From contig NZ_ML660184.1 in the NCBI RefSeq assembly GCF_007483665.1, positions 350,932-414,931 on the forward strand: 64,000 nt of DNA, given 5' to 3'. The translations under genes were made by a program, and so were the position numbers. This document shows, piece after piece, positions 16,244-25,383 of the stretch. The stretch is from Catellatospora sichuanensis. GTDB taxonomy: Bacteria > Actinomycetota > Actinomycetes > Mycobacteriales > Micromonosporaceae. Below the pieces are notes generated by a model, which worked only from the letters and a program-made list of their open reading frames with translations, searched no databases and had not been told where the DNA came from. Position 1 is the first letter of the stretch, and every line of letters begins with the position of its first letter.

Positions 16244-17434
16244 TCAGAAGTTGCCCGTGTAGAGCAGGCGGTTCGGCGACCCGCTGCCGGGCGAGCCGAC
16301 GACGCCGGTGGTGGCGTTGGCGATGAGCGCGGACTGCACCTGGGCCGGGGTCGCACCCGGGTTGTTCTGCAGGTACAGCGCGACCGCGCCGGCCACGTGC
16401 GGGGTGGCCATCGAGGTGCCGCTGATCGTGTTGGTGGCCGTGTTGTTCGTGAACCACGACGAGGTGATGTTCACGCCGGGGGCGAAGATGTCGACACAGG
16501 TGCCCCGGTTGGCCCAGGAGACCTTGCTGTCGTTGCTCTGCGTCGCCGACACCGTGATCGCCTCGGGGACCCGGGCGGGCGAGTAGTTGCAGGCGTTGGC
16601 GGCGAAGATGCCCAGGATGCCGTTGCCCGCCGCGATGGCGTACGTGACCCCGTCGGCGATCGACGCCTTCACCGCGTTGTCCAGCACCGTGTCCGCGCCG
16701 CCGCCGAGGCTCATGTTGGCCACCGCGGGCTCGCCGGGGTCGTGGTCGCCGGTCACCCAGTCGATGCCCGCGACGACCTGCTCGGTGGTGCCGCTGCCCT
16801 CGGCGTCGAGCACCCGCACCGCGACCAGGGTCACGCCCTTGGCCACGCCGTACGTGGTCCCGCCGACCGTGCCCGCGACGTGGGTGCCATGCCCGTTGGC
16901 GTCGTCGGCCGTGCCGCCGTCGATGGCGTCGAAGCCGGTGACGGCCCGCCCGCCGAACTCGCCGTGCGCGAACCGGATGCCGGTGTCGATGATGTACGCC
17001 CGCACCGACGACGCGGTGTTCGAGTAGGTGTAGGAGTTGCTCAGCGGCAGGTTGCGCTGGTCGATGCGGTCGATGCCCCAGGTGGCGGGTGACTGCATGG
17101 CACTCGCCCGGTGGATCATGTTGGGCTGCACGTACGCCACTGCCGGGTCGGCGGCGATGCGGCGGGCGGCCAGGGCGCTGCCGCTGAACGAGAAGCCCTT
17201 CAGCCCGGCCCGGAACGTCTTGCGCAGGCTCGCCCCGTGCCGCCCGGCCAGACCGGTCGCGGCGGAGACGTCGGCACCGGACTTCAGGACGACGACGTAG
17301 CTGTCGGCCACGACCTCGCCGCTGACGGCGAGCACGGCGGCTTCCGGTGGCGCGGCGGCGGCAGCCGCGGGCAGAGCGGTGGCGCCGGCCAGCAGCGCCG
17401 CGACACCCAGCACGAACGTGCGGGCACGTTTCAT
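16244..17434 (-). CDS. secreted S8 family serine peptidase (subtilase)
   Basis: 396 aa. Residues 1-28 form a Sec-type signal peptide (KRAR, hydrophobic core, AAAA). An inhibitor I9 propeptide spans about 43-110 (YVVVLKSGADVSAATGLAGR). The catalytic domain follows, with Asp150 (YIIDTG), His182 (GHGTHVAG), oxyanion Asn271 (AAGNG) and Ser341 (GTSMATPHVAG), the full triad in canonical order; it resembles aqualysin/proteinase K-type subtilases. The ATG at 17434 has GGGGAGGAA just upstream. No C-terminal sorting or carbohydrate-binding domain, so a free extracellular protease is expected. Confidence 0.95.
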   Translation of the reverse strand: MKRARTFVLGVAALLAGATALPAAAAAAPPEAAVLAVSGEVVADSYVVVLKSGADVSAATGLAGRHGASLRKTFRAGLKGFSFSGSALAARRIAADPAVAYVQPNMIHRASAMQSPATWGIDRIDQRNLPLSNSYTYSNTASSVRAYIIDTGIRFAHGEFGGRAVTGFDAIDGGTADDANGHGTHVAGTVGGTTYGVAKGVTLVAVRVLDAEGSGTTEQVVAGIDWVTGDHDPGEPAVANMSLGGGADTVLDNAVKASIADGVTYAIAAGNGILGIFAANACNYSPARVPEAITVSATQSNDSKVSWANRGTCVDIFAPGVNITSSWFTNNTATNTISGTSMATPHVAGAVALYLQNNPGATPAQVQSALIANATTGVVGSPGSGSPNRLLYTGNF

Positions 17435-17765
17435 GGTTGGTTCCTCCCCTGTCGGACCGGCGGCCCGCGGCACTGGCTCGTAGCTCGTGGCAGGACCCGC
17501 TGGAACTGTTTGGAGGAACGTATACAGCGATTATGAATATTTGAAGACTTATGTTTATCGCTGTCTTGCGATTCACTGGGAAGGTTGGGAACCTCTCCCC
17601 GACCCGGTGCCGTCACCGCACCCCGGCCCGCCGCACCCCTCAAAACCCTCTCGACCTGCATAAACGCCGACGGGCCGAGCTGAGGCGCGGTGACGGGCGG
17701 GACGGTGGCACCGCTCGGCCTTGACCGCGTCGGCTTTCATGGGATTGACCAGGGGGAGGTGCGGG
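17435..17765. other. gene-free region with A/T-rich promoter segment and inverted repeat
   Basis: This 331-base gap separates the divergent subtilase and small membrane protein genes. It contains a patch at 17518-17570 strikingly poorer in G+C than its surroundings. The patch holds an inverted repeat, ACAGCGAT (17524-17531) and ATCGCTGT (17557-17564), with 25 bases between. The patch is suited to promoter and operator functions for the subtilase. The rest (17571-17765) shows no further element except the GGGGAGG ribosome site of the next gene. Confidence 0.5.
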
Positions 17766-18137
17766 ATGCGGACGACGGCACAGCGGTGGTCCGCCGCGTT
17801 CGTCTGGCTGGGCATCGGCACGCTGGTCGGCGCGTGCGCCGGCGGGGCCGCGCCCTGGATCGGGGTCGGCCTGCTGTGCGCGGGCGTGCTCCTCAATCTC
17901 GTGCCCGGGAGCGGCGCCGCCGTGCCCGGTGCGCCGGAGGCCGCCGGGACCCGCTCGGCGGACGCACCGCCGGGTCTGGAGCACCTGGGCACCCGGGTGG
18001 AGCAGATCCTGCGGCTGGCCGAGGAGCAGGCTCACAGCCACCGCACGGAGGTCCTGCGCAAGGCCCTGCAGGAGGCCCAGGAGATCGTGTCGGCCGCCCA
18101 GGTGGAAGCAGCCCGGACCAGGGGCGAGCACCCCTGA
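17766..18137 (+). CDS. small membrane protein with C-terminal helical tail
   Basis: 123 aa. Two hydrophobic stretches at about residues 10-45 (AAFVWLGIGTLVGACAGGAA, WIGVGLLCAGVLLNLVPG) are followed by a proline-rich linker. The tail (VEQILRLAEEQAHSHRTEVL, then KALQEAQEIVSAAQVEAART) has the Ala/Glu coiled-coil pattern seen in DivIVA-related tails. The ATG at 17766 is preceded by GGGGAGG at good spacing; an upstream ATG at 17721 is not. No family recognised. A cytoplasmic coiled coil on a membrane anchor suggests a scaffold, which is inference. Confidence 0.62.
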   Translation: MRTTAQRWSAAFVWLGIGTLVGACAGGAAPWIGVGLLCAGVLLNLVPGSGAAVPGAPEAAGTRSADAPPGLEHLGTRVEQILRLAEEQAHSHRTEVLRKALQEAQEIVSAAQVEAARTRGEHP

Positions 18138-18170
18138 CCGGGCGTCGGCCGGCAGCGATCCGGCTGCGGC

Positions 18171-19733
18171 TCAGGCCGGAGTGGGCTGCGTCTGGCCGGC
18201 CGGCTCCGAGCGGATCTCGTGGCCCACGCTGGTGAGGCAGCGGCCGGTCCGGAGGTTCCACTTCCAGCCGTGCAGCTGGCAGGTGAGCTGCTCGCCCTCG
18301 ACGATGCCGAAGCGGGTCAGGTCCGCCTTCAGGTGCGGGCAGCGCCGCTGGAACGACCAGCCGCCCACGGTGATGTCCTCGGCGTCGGGCCGCTGCGACT
18401 CGTACCAGCCCTCCGCGTACTGCAGGCGCTCCTCGGACAGGCACTTGAAGAACGCGTACACGAACTCGTTGTACTGCCCGATCCGCGCCGCCGAGAAGCG
18501 GCAGGACAGGAACAGCGAGTTCACCCAGTCGCCCTCGTCGATGTGCAGCAGGTGCTCGATCAGCCGCCGCTCGGTCCGGAAGCGGTAGCGCACCTTCTCG
18601 TCCGCGGCGATCCGGACCTCCTTGTTCGGGAAGTCCACCAGGATCGACTCGACCAGCTCGCCTGACGGGTCGGTCAGGTCGAAGCGCACCGGGCCGCCCA
18701 CCCCCTGTGCCAGCCGCACCGACTCGTCCAGCAGCGGCTCGATGCGCGCCTTCATGCCGGCCAGCACGTCGATCTCCGGGTGCGACCAGGACGCCTTCTC
18801 CCGCTCGATGACCACCCGCTGGCGCTCCTGGTACGCCTTGAGGTGCTCCTCCTTGCGCGCGAAGAACTCCTCCAGGTCCGGCACCGGGTGCGTCGTCTCG
18901 CACGAGTCGGCGGTCAGCGCCGACACCGAGCCCGGCAGCAGGACCACGCCGTTGGTCCCGCCGACCTTGGCGTACTCCCGGACGAAGTCCGACTGGTCCG
19001 GGAAGATGTTGCCCTCGTCGCCGTGGATGTCGTTGAACTGCCACAGCTCGTCGTCGAGGAAGCACGGCGGGCCGGCGATCGGGAAGACGTGCGACGCCTT
19101 CAGGTCGTCGATGTAGCGCCAGGTGCGGTCGTACTGCCGCTCGCGCTTCTGCTTGCCGAACGCCGTCTTGGCGGACTGCGGCAGCTCGTAGACCATCGGG
19201 TACCAGATCGCGCCCGAGAACTGCAGCATGTGCGCGTGCACGTGGCCCAGCTCGGTGAAGCGGATGAGGTCGGTGGGACGGGCGTCGTTCTGGTTGAGGA
19301 CCCGTACGCCGTCGTGCTCGACCCACAGCGACGAGTCGCCGATCGGGCCGTCCGTCGGCGAGATCAGCGCCTGGATCATGACCTTCAGGCCGCCGTCGAG
19401 CTCGTGCACCTCGTCCGACACGGTCTTGAAGAACTTCGTGAAGCCCAGCGCCCGCAGCTCGTCCTCCAGCTGCGAGGTCGGGTACTCCGGCAGCAGCACC
19501 GTCGCCTTCTTGCTGACGAAGCGCTTCAGGTGCGCCGCGTCGAAGTGGTCCCGGTGCAGGTGCGACACGTACAGGTAGTCGACGTCGCCGAGGTGCTCCC
19601 AGTCGAGCTGCGAGTTGTCGGGGAAGGGGAACCACGAGGCGAAGTACGCCGGGTTCACCCACGGATCGCACAGGATCGAACCCGCCGCCGTGTCGATCCG
19701 CATGCTGGCGTGTCCCGTACCGGTGATCCGCAC
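18171..19733 (-). CDS. namH: probable UDP-MurNAc hydroxylase (NamH-like, beta-lactamase fold plus Rieske domain)
   Basis: 520 aa. The N-terminal metallo-beta-lactamase fold has DCP-type strands and H58-L-H60-R-D62-H63. The C-terminus is a Rieske [2Fe-2S] domain with C465-x-H467 and C485-x-x-H488. This combination and length match the mycobacterial NamH/Rv3818 group, which oxidises the N-acetyl group of muramic acid precursors to N-glycolyl. N-glycolylmuramic acid is a known marker of Micromonosporaceae. The GTG at 19733 is chosen over a longer frame because GAAGGGA precedes it. An uncharacterised Rieske/MBL protein is the alternative. Confidence 0.78.
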   Translation of the reverse strand: MRITGTGHASMRIDTAAGSILCDPWVNPAYFASWFPFPDNSQLDWEHLGDVDYLYVSHLHRDHFDAAHLKRFVSKKATVLLPEYPTSQLEDELRALGFTKFFKTVSDEVHELDGGLKVMIQALISPTDGPIGDSSLWVEHDGVRVLNQNDARPTDLIRFTELGHVHAHMLQFSGAIWYPMVYELPQSAKTAFGKQKRERQYDRTWRYIDDLKASHVFPIAGPPCFLDDELWQFNDIHGDEGNIFPDQSDFVREYAKVGGTNGVVLLPGSVSALTADSCETTHPVPDLEEFFARKEEHLKAYQERQRVVIEREKASWSHPEIDVLAGMKARIEPLLDESVRLAQGVGGPVRFDLTDPSGELVESILVDFPNKEVRIAADEKVRYRFRTERRLIEHLLHIDEGDWVNSLFLSCRFSAARIGQYNEFVYAFFKCLSEERLQYAEGWYESQRPDAEDITVGGWSFQRRCPHLKADLTRFGIVEGEQLTCQLHGWKWNLRTGRCLTSVGHEIRSEPAGQTQPTPA

Positions 19734-19930
19734 TGCCCGTTTCCCTTCTCGCCGCGTAGTGGACCTGATAGACGCTACCTGAGCGCTCCGGAGGGCCCGT
19801 CCACCGCCACCTCGCCCGCGGGATGCCGGACTCCCCCCGAGCTCTCGATCACGCCATGCCAAACTGTATTGCCGCCTCCGCGACGCACGCCGTCGGCGAA
19901 GGCCTGGAGTCGAGAGAGAAGGACCTGATC

Positions 19931-20152
19931 GTGGCCGCAGAAGAGCCGGTAACCTCGCCCGACCAGCACGCCCCCACGCCGGTGAAGGCCGCCCGGATCG
20001 CCGGGACCGTGGTGATCGTCTTGCTGCTGCTGATGCTGTTCGGCAACCACGAGGGCAATGTCGAGACCATCTGGCTGATCAGCACCGCCGGGATCTTGGC
20101 CGCGATCATAATCATCGACATCGTGCTGCGCCGCAACGGCCTGCGCGACTGA
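19931..20152 (+). CDS. DUF2631 family small membrane protein
   Basis: 73 aa. The N-terminus AEEPVTSPDQHAPTPVKAAR, then two hydrophobic helices (TVVIVLLLLMLFGNHEGN, IWLISTAGILAAIIIIDIVL) and a basic end RRNGLRD, are the DUF2631 signature. This actinobacterial family usually sits between rlmN and dxr. Function unknown. The GTG at 19931 is selected because GAAGGAC is 8 bases upstream and the longer frame to 19823 is not membrane-like. A strong bidirectional hairpin follows. Confidence 0.85.
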   Translation: MAAEEPVTSPDQHAPTPVKAARIAGTVVIVLLLLMLFGNHEGNVETIWLISTAGILAAIIIIDIVLRRNGLRD

Positions 20153-20163
20153 CCTGGCAGAAA

Positions 20164-20204
20164 ACGGCCCCGGCCGCGCCCTTGCGGGCTGCGGCCGGGG
20201 CCGT
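20164..20204. terminator. bidirectional terminator
   Basis: ACGGCCCCGGCCGC (20164-20177) pairs perfectly with 20191-20204. It lies between the convergent DUF2631 and DivIVA-repeat genes. An A-run just left of the stem would give a U-run on the minus-strand transcript. Confidence 0.8.
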
Positions 20205-20217
20205 CGTGCTGTCGGGG

Positions 20218-21303
20218 TCAGCGCCGGCCGACGATGTCGCGCACCTCGCGCAGCGCCTGCTCGACCTCGGCCTCGTAGTAACCGCCGGGCACGAGGTTCA
20301 GCCGGCCCGGGTCGAGCTCGCCCTCGTTGACCGCGCCGCCGGTGCGGCCGGACAGCGAGCCCAGGACGGTCTCGAAAAGCCGGTCGACCTGCTGCGGGTC
20401 GTAGCCGCTGCCGAAGCGCCGCAGCTGGAACGTGCGCCGCAGCTGATCCACCCGGGCCAGCTCGCCCGTGTAGGCCGGGCCTGCGGGCACGGCAGGCGGC
20501 GGAGGCGGCGGAGGCGCGAAACCGCCGCCGCCACCGTACGTGGACGGGTTGGCCGAGGCCGGGGGCACCGCTCCGAACGTGTTCGTGGCGTCGTTGTCGT
20601 ACCCGCCGCGCTGCGGCGCGCCGCCGTACACCGGCTGCTGCGCGGTGACGGAGCCGAAACCGCTGCTCGGCCCGTACGGGTCGACGCGCGGCGGCTCGTT
20701 GCGGGGCGGCTCCGGCATACGCGGCGGCTGCGGGCGCTCCATCCGGATCTCGCTGGTCATGTCGGCGCGGCCGTGACCGCCGCCGAAGCCGTCGAAGCTG
20801 CCCTGCGGGCCGGGCGGGGGCGGCGGAGCCTGCTGCTGGCTGCCCGGACCGGGGCCCATCGAACTCTGGCCGGCGTACGAGGGCTGCTCGTCGAAGCGCG
20901 GCTCGTAGCGCGGCAGCGCACCGGTCGGCGCGTTGGCGGCCGGGGTGCGGGTCGGCAGGGGCGGGGGCGGCGGGCCCATACGCTCCGGCGTCGGCGCGGG
21001 GGCCGGCGCCGGGCCGGCCAGGCCGGCCCGCAGCTCGGCGCCGCGACCGGGGGCCGGCGGACGCTCCTCCAGCTCGGCGAGCTGGCGCTCGACCCGGTCG
21101 AGGTGCAGGTCGACCTGCCATTCGTCGTATCCGCCGAAGCGCACCCGGAACACGACGTCCCGGACCTCCTGCGACCTCACGTCCGGACCGACCGGGGCGC
21201 CGTTGAGCGTCGCCTCCACCCGGTCGAGGAAGGTGTCCACCTCGTCGACCTTGTAACCGCGACGGACCGCCCGGCGGCGGAACCGCTGACCATGCGAGCT
21301 CAC
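20218..21303 (-). CDS. DivIVA domain-containing protein
   Basis: 361 aa. Three copies of the short DivIVA-type motif are visible: FRRRAVRRGYKVDEVDTFLD near residue 10, VRFGGYDEWQVDLHLDRVER near 55, and LRRFGSGYDPQQVDRLFETV near 315. The middle (about residues 80-300) is low-complexity and rich in Pro, Gly and Gln, probably disordered. It lacks the long coiled coil of true DivIVA/Wag31, so it is more likely an accessory polar or septal protein. Its place beside rlmN is normal in Micromonosporaceae. The ATG at 21303 begins 28 bases before the rlmN stop region. Confidence 0.83.
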   Translation of the reverse strand: MSSHGQRFRRRAVRRGYKVDEVDTFLDRVEATLNGAPVGPDVRSQEVRDVVFRVRFGGYDEWQVDLHLDRVERQLAELEERPPAPGRGAELRAGLAGPAPAPAPTPERMGPPPPPLPTRTPAANAPTGALPRYEPRFDEQPSYAGQSSMGPGPGSQQQAPPPPPGPQGSFDGFGGGHGRADMTSEIRMERPQPPRMPEPPRNEPPRVDPYGPSSGFGSVTAQQPVYGGAPQRGGYDNDATNTFGAVPPASANPSTYGGGGGFAPPPPPPPAVPAGPAYTGELARVDQLRRTFQLRRFGSGYDPQQVDRLFETVLGSLSGRTGGAVNEGELDPGRLNLVPGGYYEAEVEQALREVRDIVGRR

Positions 21304-21331
21304 GCCGGAACCTCAATCCTGTAATTGCAGC

Positions 21332-22459
21332 TCATGCCTCAACCTCGCTCGCAGCCAACTGTCCACATGCGCCGTCAATCTCGCGTCCCCGGGTGTCACG
21401 CACCGTAGTGGCCACTCCGGCCGCGCGCAACCTCCGGACGAACTCCCGCTCGACCGGCTTGGGACTGGCGTCCCACTTGCTGCCGGGCGTGGGGTTGAGC
21501 GGGATGAGATTGACGTGCGCCAGCCGCCCCGCCAGCAGGCGACCCAGCAGGTCAGCCCGCCACGGCTGGTCGTTCACGTCCCTGATCATGGCGTACTCGA
21601 TGCTGACCCGGCGACCGGTGCGGGCGGCATAAGCCCACGCGGCGTCGAGCACTTCGGCGACCTTCCACCGTTGGTTCACCGGCACGAGTTCGTCGCGAAG
21701 GTCATCATCGGGCGCGTGCAGCGAGAGCGCAAGAGTCACGGAGAGGTCTTCCTCCGCGAGCTTTCGCATCGCGGGGACCAGACCCACCGTGGAGACCGTG
21801 ACGTGGCGCTGGGACAGCCCCAGGCCCTCCGGCGCGGGGCTGGTCAGACGGCGCACCGCGGCGATGACCCGGTTGTAGTTGGCCAGCGGCTCGCCCATGC
21901 CCATGAAGACCACGTTGCTCAGCCGGCGCGCCTCGCCGCCCATCACCCCGGACTGCGCGACCCCGGCGAGGTACACCACCTGGTCGACGATCTCGGCGGT
22001 GGACAGGTTGCGGGTCAGCCCCGCCTGACCGGTGGCGCAGAACGGGCACGCCATGCCGCAGCCGGCCTGGCTGGAGATGCAGACCGTGACCCGGTCGCCA
22101 TACCCCATCAGCACGCTCTCGACCAGCGAGCCGTCGTGCAGCCGCCACAGCGCCTTGCGCGTCTCGCCGTCGTCGCAGGCCAGCTCGCGGACCGGGGTCA
22201 GCAGTTTGGGCAGGAGCTGCTCGGTCAGCCGCTCGCGCGCCGCGGCCGGGATGTCGGTCATGCCGGCCGGGTCGCGCTCCAGCCGCCCGAAGTAGTGCGT
22301 CGACAGCTGGGTGGCGCGGAAGGCCTGCTCACCGAGGTCGGACACGGCGCTGCGCCGACCCGCTAGGTCCAGGTCGGCGAGGTGGCGCGGCGGCATGGAG
22401 GAGCGGCGCGCGGTCGCGCCGTCACCATCGGTAACGGAAATCAACGGAAGGCTCGTCAT
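21332..22459 (-). CDS. rlmN: 23S rRNA (adenine(2503)-C(2))-methyltransferase
   Basis: 375 aa radical SAM enzyme that methylates A2503 of 23S rRNA and A37 of some tRNAs. The cluster motif [14 protein letters not shown] gives the CxxxCxxC ligands. Other blocks are [24 protein letters not shown] and [16 protein letters not shown], and the C-terminal Cys of the CG pair (IDGACGQLA) is the methyl-carrying residue. The start is taken as the ATG at 22459, since the frame beyond it (to 22552) looks non-coding. In the usual order cdsA-rlmN is followed by dxr. Confidence 0.95.
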   Translation of the reverse strand: MTSLPLISVTDGDGATARRSSMPPRHLADLDLAGRRSAVSDLGEQAFRATQLSTHYFGRLERDPAGMTDIPAAARERLTEQLLPKLLTPVRELACDDGETRKALWRLHDGSLVESVLMGYGDRVTVCISSQAGCGMACPFCATGQAGLTRNLSTAEIVDQVVYLAGVAQSGVMGGEARRLSNVVFMGMGEPLANYNRVIAAVRRLTSPAPEGLGLSQRHVTVSTVGLVPAMRKLAEEDLSVTLALSLHAPDDDLRDELVPVNQRWKVAEVLDAAWAYAARTGRRVSIEYAMIRDVNDQPWRADLLGRLLAGRLAHVNLIPLNPTPGSKWDASPKPVEREFVRRLRAAGVATTVRDTRGREIDGACGQLAASEVEA

Positions 22460-22567
22460 GACTGGTCCAGTGTCCCACGTTCGCACGAGGGCGACAGCCC
22501 TCGATGGTGCCAACAGTGCTGCTCGGGGTCGTGCCACGCCCGCCTGTGCCACGCGCTGTGTCTCACC

Positions 22568-23623
22568 TCACGCCGGTGGGGCGAGCACGGACAGCAACAG
22601 GTACGCCGTCGGCACGGCGAAAACGATCGAGTCGAGTCGATCCATGATGCCGCCGTGGCCGGGCAGGATGTTGCTCATGTCCTTGATGCCGAGGTCTCGC
22701 TTCAGCAGCGACTCGGCGAGGTCGCCGAGCACCGCCGCGACGGAGACCACCATGCCGAACAGGGCGCCCTTCCAGGGCGCCACGTCCAGCAGCGCCCACA
22801 GGATCGCCGCGCTGCCCGCCGCGGTGGCCACGATCGAGCCGGCGAAGCCCTCCCAGGACTTCTTCGGGCTGATCGTCGGGGCCATCGGATGCTTGCCGAA
22901 CAGCACGCCCGCCACGAACCCGCCGGTGTCGGAGAGCACGACCGCGGCCAGCGTCGCCAGGATCCGCCACTGCCCGTCGTCAGGCGTGGTCAGCGGAGCG
23001 GCGAAGCCGAGCAGGAACGGGACGTACACCATGGTCAGCGCCGCAGCGCCCATGTCCCGCTGGTAACCGGCCGGGCCGTCGCCCATCCGCCACACCATGG
23101 TGGCCAGCACGGTGATCAGCAGGCCGATGCTGAGCGCGTCGACGCCGGAGAACCAGGCCAGGCACATCATCGCCACGCCGCCGCCGAGCAGCGGGATCAG
23201 CGGCGGCCGTGCCCCGGAGGTGCGCAGCGCGCGCGTCATCTCCCAGATGCCCAGGCCCGCCGCGGCCACCAGGATGACCAGGAACAGCGGCTTGAAGAAG
23301 AACAGCGGCGCCAGGATGACGAGCAGCAGGCCGACCGCGACCAGGATCGAGACGGGCACGTTGCGCCCCGCTCGGCCGTAGTCCTTGACCGGCTCGGCCG
23401 CCGCCTCGGGCCGGTCGGCGTCGTCTCGGCGGTCGGACGGCTCGTGATCCGGCTGCTCGGCCGGGTCGCCGTGGCGCCCCGGCCCGCCCCGGCGGCGACC
23501 GCCCCGCGGCTCGTCGGCAGGCAGGTCGGAGGGGTCGGAATACGCGTCGGGCGCGGCATCGTAGGGCTGCCGCGCCCGGGAAGCGCCGGACCGGCGAGGG
23601 TCCGTGTCGTATGGCTCGCTCAT
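22568..23623 (-). CDS. cdsA: phosphatidate cytidylyltransferase
   Basis: 351 aa integral membrane enzyme making CDP-diacylglycerol from phosphatidate and CTP. The first 100 residues are an acidic, Arg/Pro-rich cytoplasmic extension. About eight hydrophobic helices follow. The family signature is present as SLLKRDLGIKDMSNILPGHG with GIMDRLDS after it. Its ATG overlaps the frr stop by one base, so frr-cdsA are coupled. Homologues in many actinobacteria share the long N-terminal extension. Confidence 0.95.
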   Translation of the reverse strand: MSEPYDTDPRRSGASRARQPYDAAPDAYSDPSDLPADEPRGGRRRGGPGRHGDPAEQPDHEPSDRRDDADRPEAAAEPVKDYGRAGRNVPVSILVAVGLLLVILAPLFFFKPLFLVILVAAAGLGIWEMTRALRTSGARPPLIPLLGGGVAMMCLAWFSGVDALSIGLLITVLATMVWRMGDGPAGYQRDMGAAALTMVYVPFLLGFAAPLTTPDDGQWRILATLAAVVLSDTGGFVAGVLFGKHPMAPTISPKKSWEGFAGSIVATAAGSAAILWALLDVAPWKGALFGMVVSVAAVLGDLAESLLKRDLGIKDMSNILPGHGGIMDRLDSIVFAVPTAYLLLSVLAPPA

Positions 23624-24180
23624 CAGACTTCGAGCAGCTCGACTTCCTTGTGCTTGATGAGCTCGTCGATCTGCGCCACGTACTTGGCGGTCAGGTCGTC
23701 GAGCTCCTTCTCCGCCCGGCGCCCGTCGTCCTCGCCCGCCTCACCGTCCTTGACGATGCGGTCGAGCTCCTCCTTGCCCTTGCGGCGCACGTTGCGGACG
23801 GCGACCTTTGCGTCCTCGCCCTTGCTCCGCGCGACCTTCGTCATGTCGCGGCGCCGCTCCTCGGTCATCGGCGGCACGAGGATGCGCAGCTGGTTGCCCT
23901 CGTTGCCCGGGTTGACGCCCAGGTCCGAGTCGCGGATCGCGCGCTCCATGGCGCCCAGCTGGGACGTGTCGTACGGCTTGATGATCACCATGCGCGGCTC
24001 GGGCACGCCGATCGACGCCATCTGCGGCAGCGGGGTCGGTGTGCCGTAGTAGTCGATCACGATCTTGGAGAACATCGCCGCGCTGGCACGGCCGGTGCGG
24101 ATCGCCGCGAGCTCCTCCTTCGCGTGCTCGACCGCCCGGTCCATCTTCTCCTCTGCTTCGAGGAGGGTGTCGTCGATCAC
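23623..24180 (-). CDS. frr: ribosome recycling factor
   Basis: 185 aa, the standard length. RRF splits post-termination ribosomes with EF-G. Conserved blocks are [47 protein letters not shown] and RRDMTK, with a C-terminal helix ending [14 protein letters not shown]. The GTG at 24180 is supported by GGAGAA upstream and by the family's starting Ile-Asp-Asp. Separated from pyrH by a 436-base gap, so it probably has its own promoter. Confidence 0.96.
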   Translation of the reverse strand: MIDDTLLEAEEKMDRAVEHAKEELAAIRTGRASAAMFSKIVIDYYGTPTPLPQMASIGVPEPRMVIIKPYDTSQLGAMERAIRDSDLGVNPGNEGNQLRILVPPMTEERRRDMTKVARSKGEDAKVAVRNVRRKGKEELDRIVKDGEAGEDDGRRAEKELDDLTAKYVAQIDELIKHKEVELLEV

Positions 24181-24616
24181 GGGCTTCTCCGTCTCTGATC
24201 GTGTGCCGCGCGGCCGGTGGCGGCGCGGCGGCCTGTGGGCCCCGTCCCGCGGCGCACCTGGTCGCCGGGCACTGACTCCGTGCTGTGCTCTGTCTTCGAT
24301 CATCCGCCTGACGGCGGCGTGATGCTCGCATCACGTCCGAGCCCGCGTGAACGTGTCCGCAGTCGCGCACCGTCTCCACGCACGGAACCCGTCCGTCACG
24401 CGGCCATAGGGTACCGCCCGCCACGTCCGCCCCCGCGCGAGGCGTCCACCCCACCCGTCCGCCCCGCCCCACCCACCACCGACCCCGCCGACCGCCGAGC
24501 CGCCGACCGCCGACCGCCGGCGCAACTCTTGAATAGTCGCGCCTACCGGGTCGGTCCCAGGCCGCGAGTCTTTGAGAGTTGCGGCAGGGGCGAGGCCAGG
24601 CGGTGGTGGGCCAGGG
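24181..24616. other. gene-free region between frr and pyrH
   Basis: A 436-base gap where most genomes have only a few bases. The part next to pyrH holds an inverted repeat (24521-24583). The centre (24420-24520) is a C-rich, low-complexity stretch of CCACC/CCGCC/GACCGCC units. The part next to frr (24181-24420) presumably carries the frr promoter and leader. No convincing reading frame was found in it. Confidence 0.55.
24521..24583. repeat. imperfect inverted repeat after pyrH, probable terminator
   Basis: CGCAACTCTTGAATAGTCGCG at 24521-24541 pairs with gaps with 24561-24583 (perfect outer nine bases CGCAACTCT/AGAGTTGCG). It begins 34 bases after the pyrH stop and is well placed to end the pyrH transcript before frr. 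Confidence 0.6.
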
Positions 24617-25336
24617 TCAGGAGGCGGTGATCAGGGTGCCGATCTTGTCGCCACCGACGGCGCGGACGATGGTGTCGTCGCCCTCGGCGCCGAACACCAG
24701 CATCGGCAGGCCGTTGTCGGCGCAGAGGCTGAACGCGGCGGCGTCGGCCACCCGGATGTTCTGCCGCAGCACCTCGCTGAACGTGATCCGGTCGATCCGG
24801 ACCGCGTCGGGGTTGGTGCGCGGGTCTGCCGTGTACACCGCGTCCACGCCGTTCTTGCTCATCAGCACCACGTCGGCGTGGATCTCCAGGGCACGCTGGG
24901 CCGAGACGGTGTCGGTGGTGAAGTACGGCATGCCGGCACCGCCACCGAAGATCACCACGCGGCCCTTCTCCAGGTGCCGGATGGCGCGCAGCGGGATGTA
25001 CTGCTCCGCGACCTGGGCCATCGTGATCGCGGTCTGCACGCGCGTCTCGATGCCCTCCTTCTCCAGGAAGTCCTGCAGCGCCAGGCAGTTCATCACCGTG
25101 CCCAGCATGCCCATGTAGTCGGCGCGGGCCCGGTCCATGCCGCGCTTCTGCAGCTCGGCACCGCGGAAGAAGTTGCCTCCGCCGACGACCACGGCGACCT
25201 GCACGCCGCGGCGCACCACGGTGGCGATCTGGCGGGCGACCCCGGCCACGACGTCCGGATCGACGCCTACCTCACCACCGCCGAAGACCTCGCCGGAGAG
25301 CTTCAGCACGACCCGATTGAACTGGTGTCCGGACAT
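24617..25336 (-). CDS. pyrH: UMP kinase
   Basis: 239 aa amino-acid-kinase-fold enzyme converting UMP to UDP, hexameric and allosterically regulated by GTP and UTP. Motifs are [61 protein letters not shown] and [16 protein letters not shown]. The ATG at 25336 fits the family N-terminus. It follows the tsf terminator on the same strand, giving the conserved order rpsB-tsf-pyrH-frr. Confidence 0.96.
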   Translation of the reverse strand: MSGHQFNRVVLKLSGEVFGGGEVGVDPDVVAGVARQIATVVRRGVQVAVVVGGGNFFRGAELQKRGMDRARADYMGMLGTVMNCLALQDFLEKEGIETRVQTAITMAQVAEQYIPLRAIRHLEKGRVVIFGGGAGMPYFTTDTVSAQRALEIHADVVLMSKNGVDAVYTADPRTNPDAVRIDRITFSEVLRQNIRVADAAAFSLCADNGLPMLVFGAEGDDTIVRAVGGDKIGTLITAS

Positions 25337-25383
25337 CAGCGACCTTTCGTCTCACCGTCGGCGACGCCGCGGACGGTATGGAA

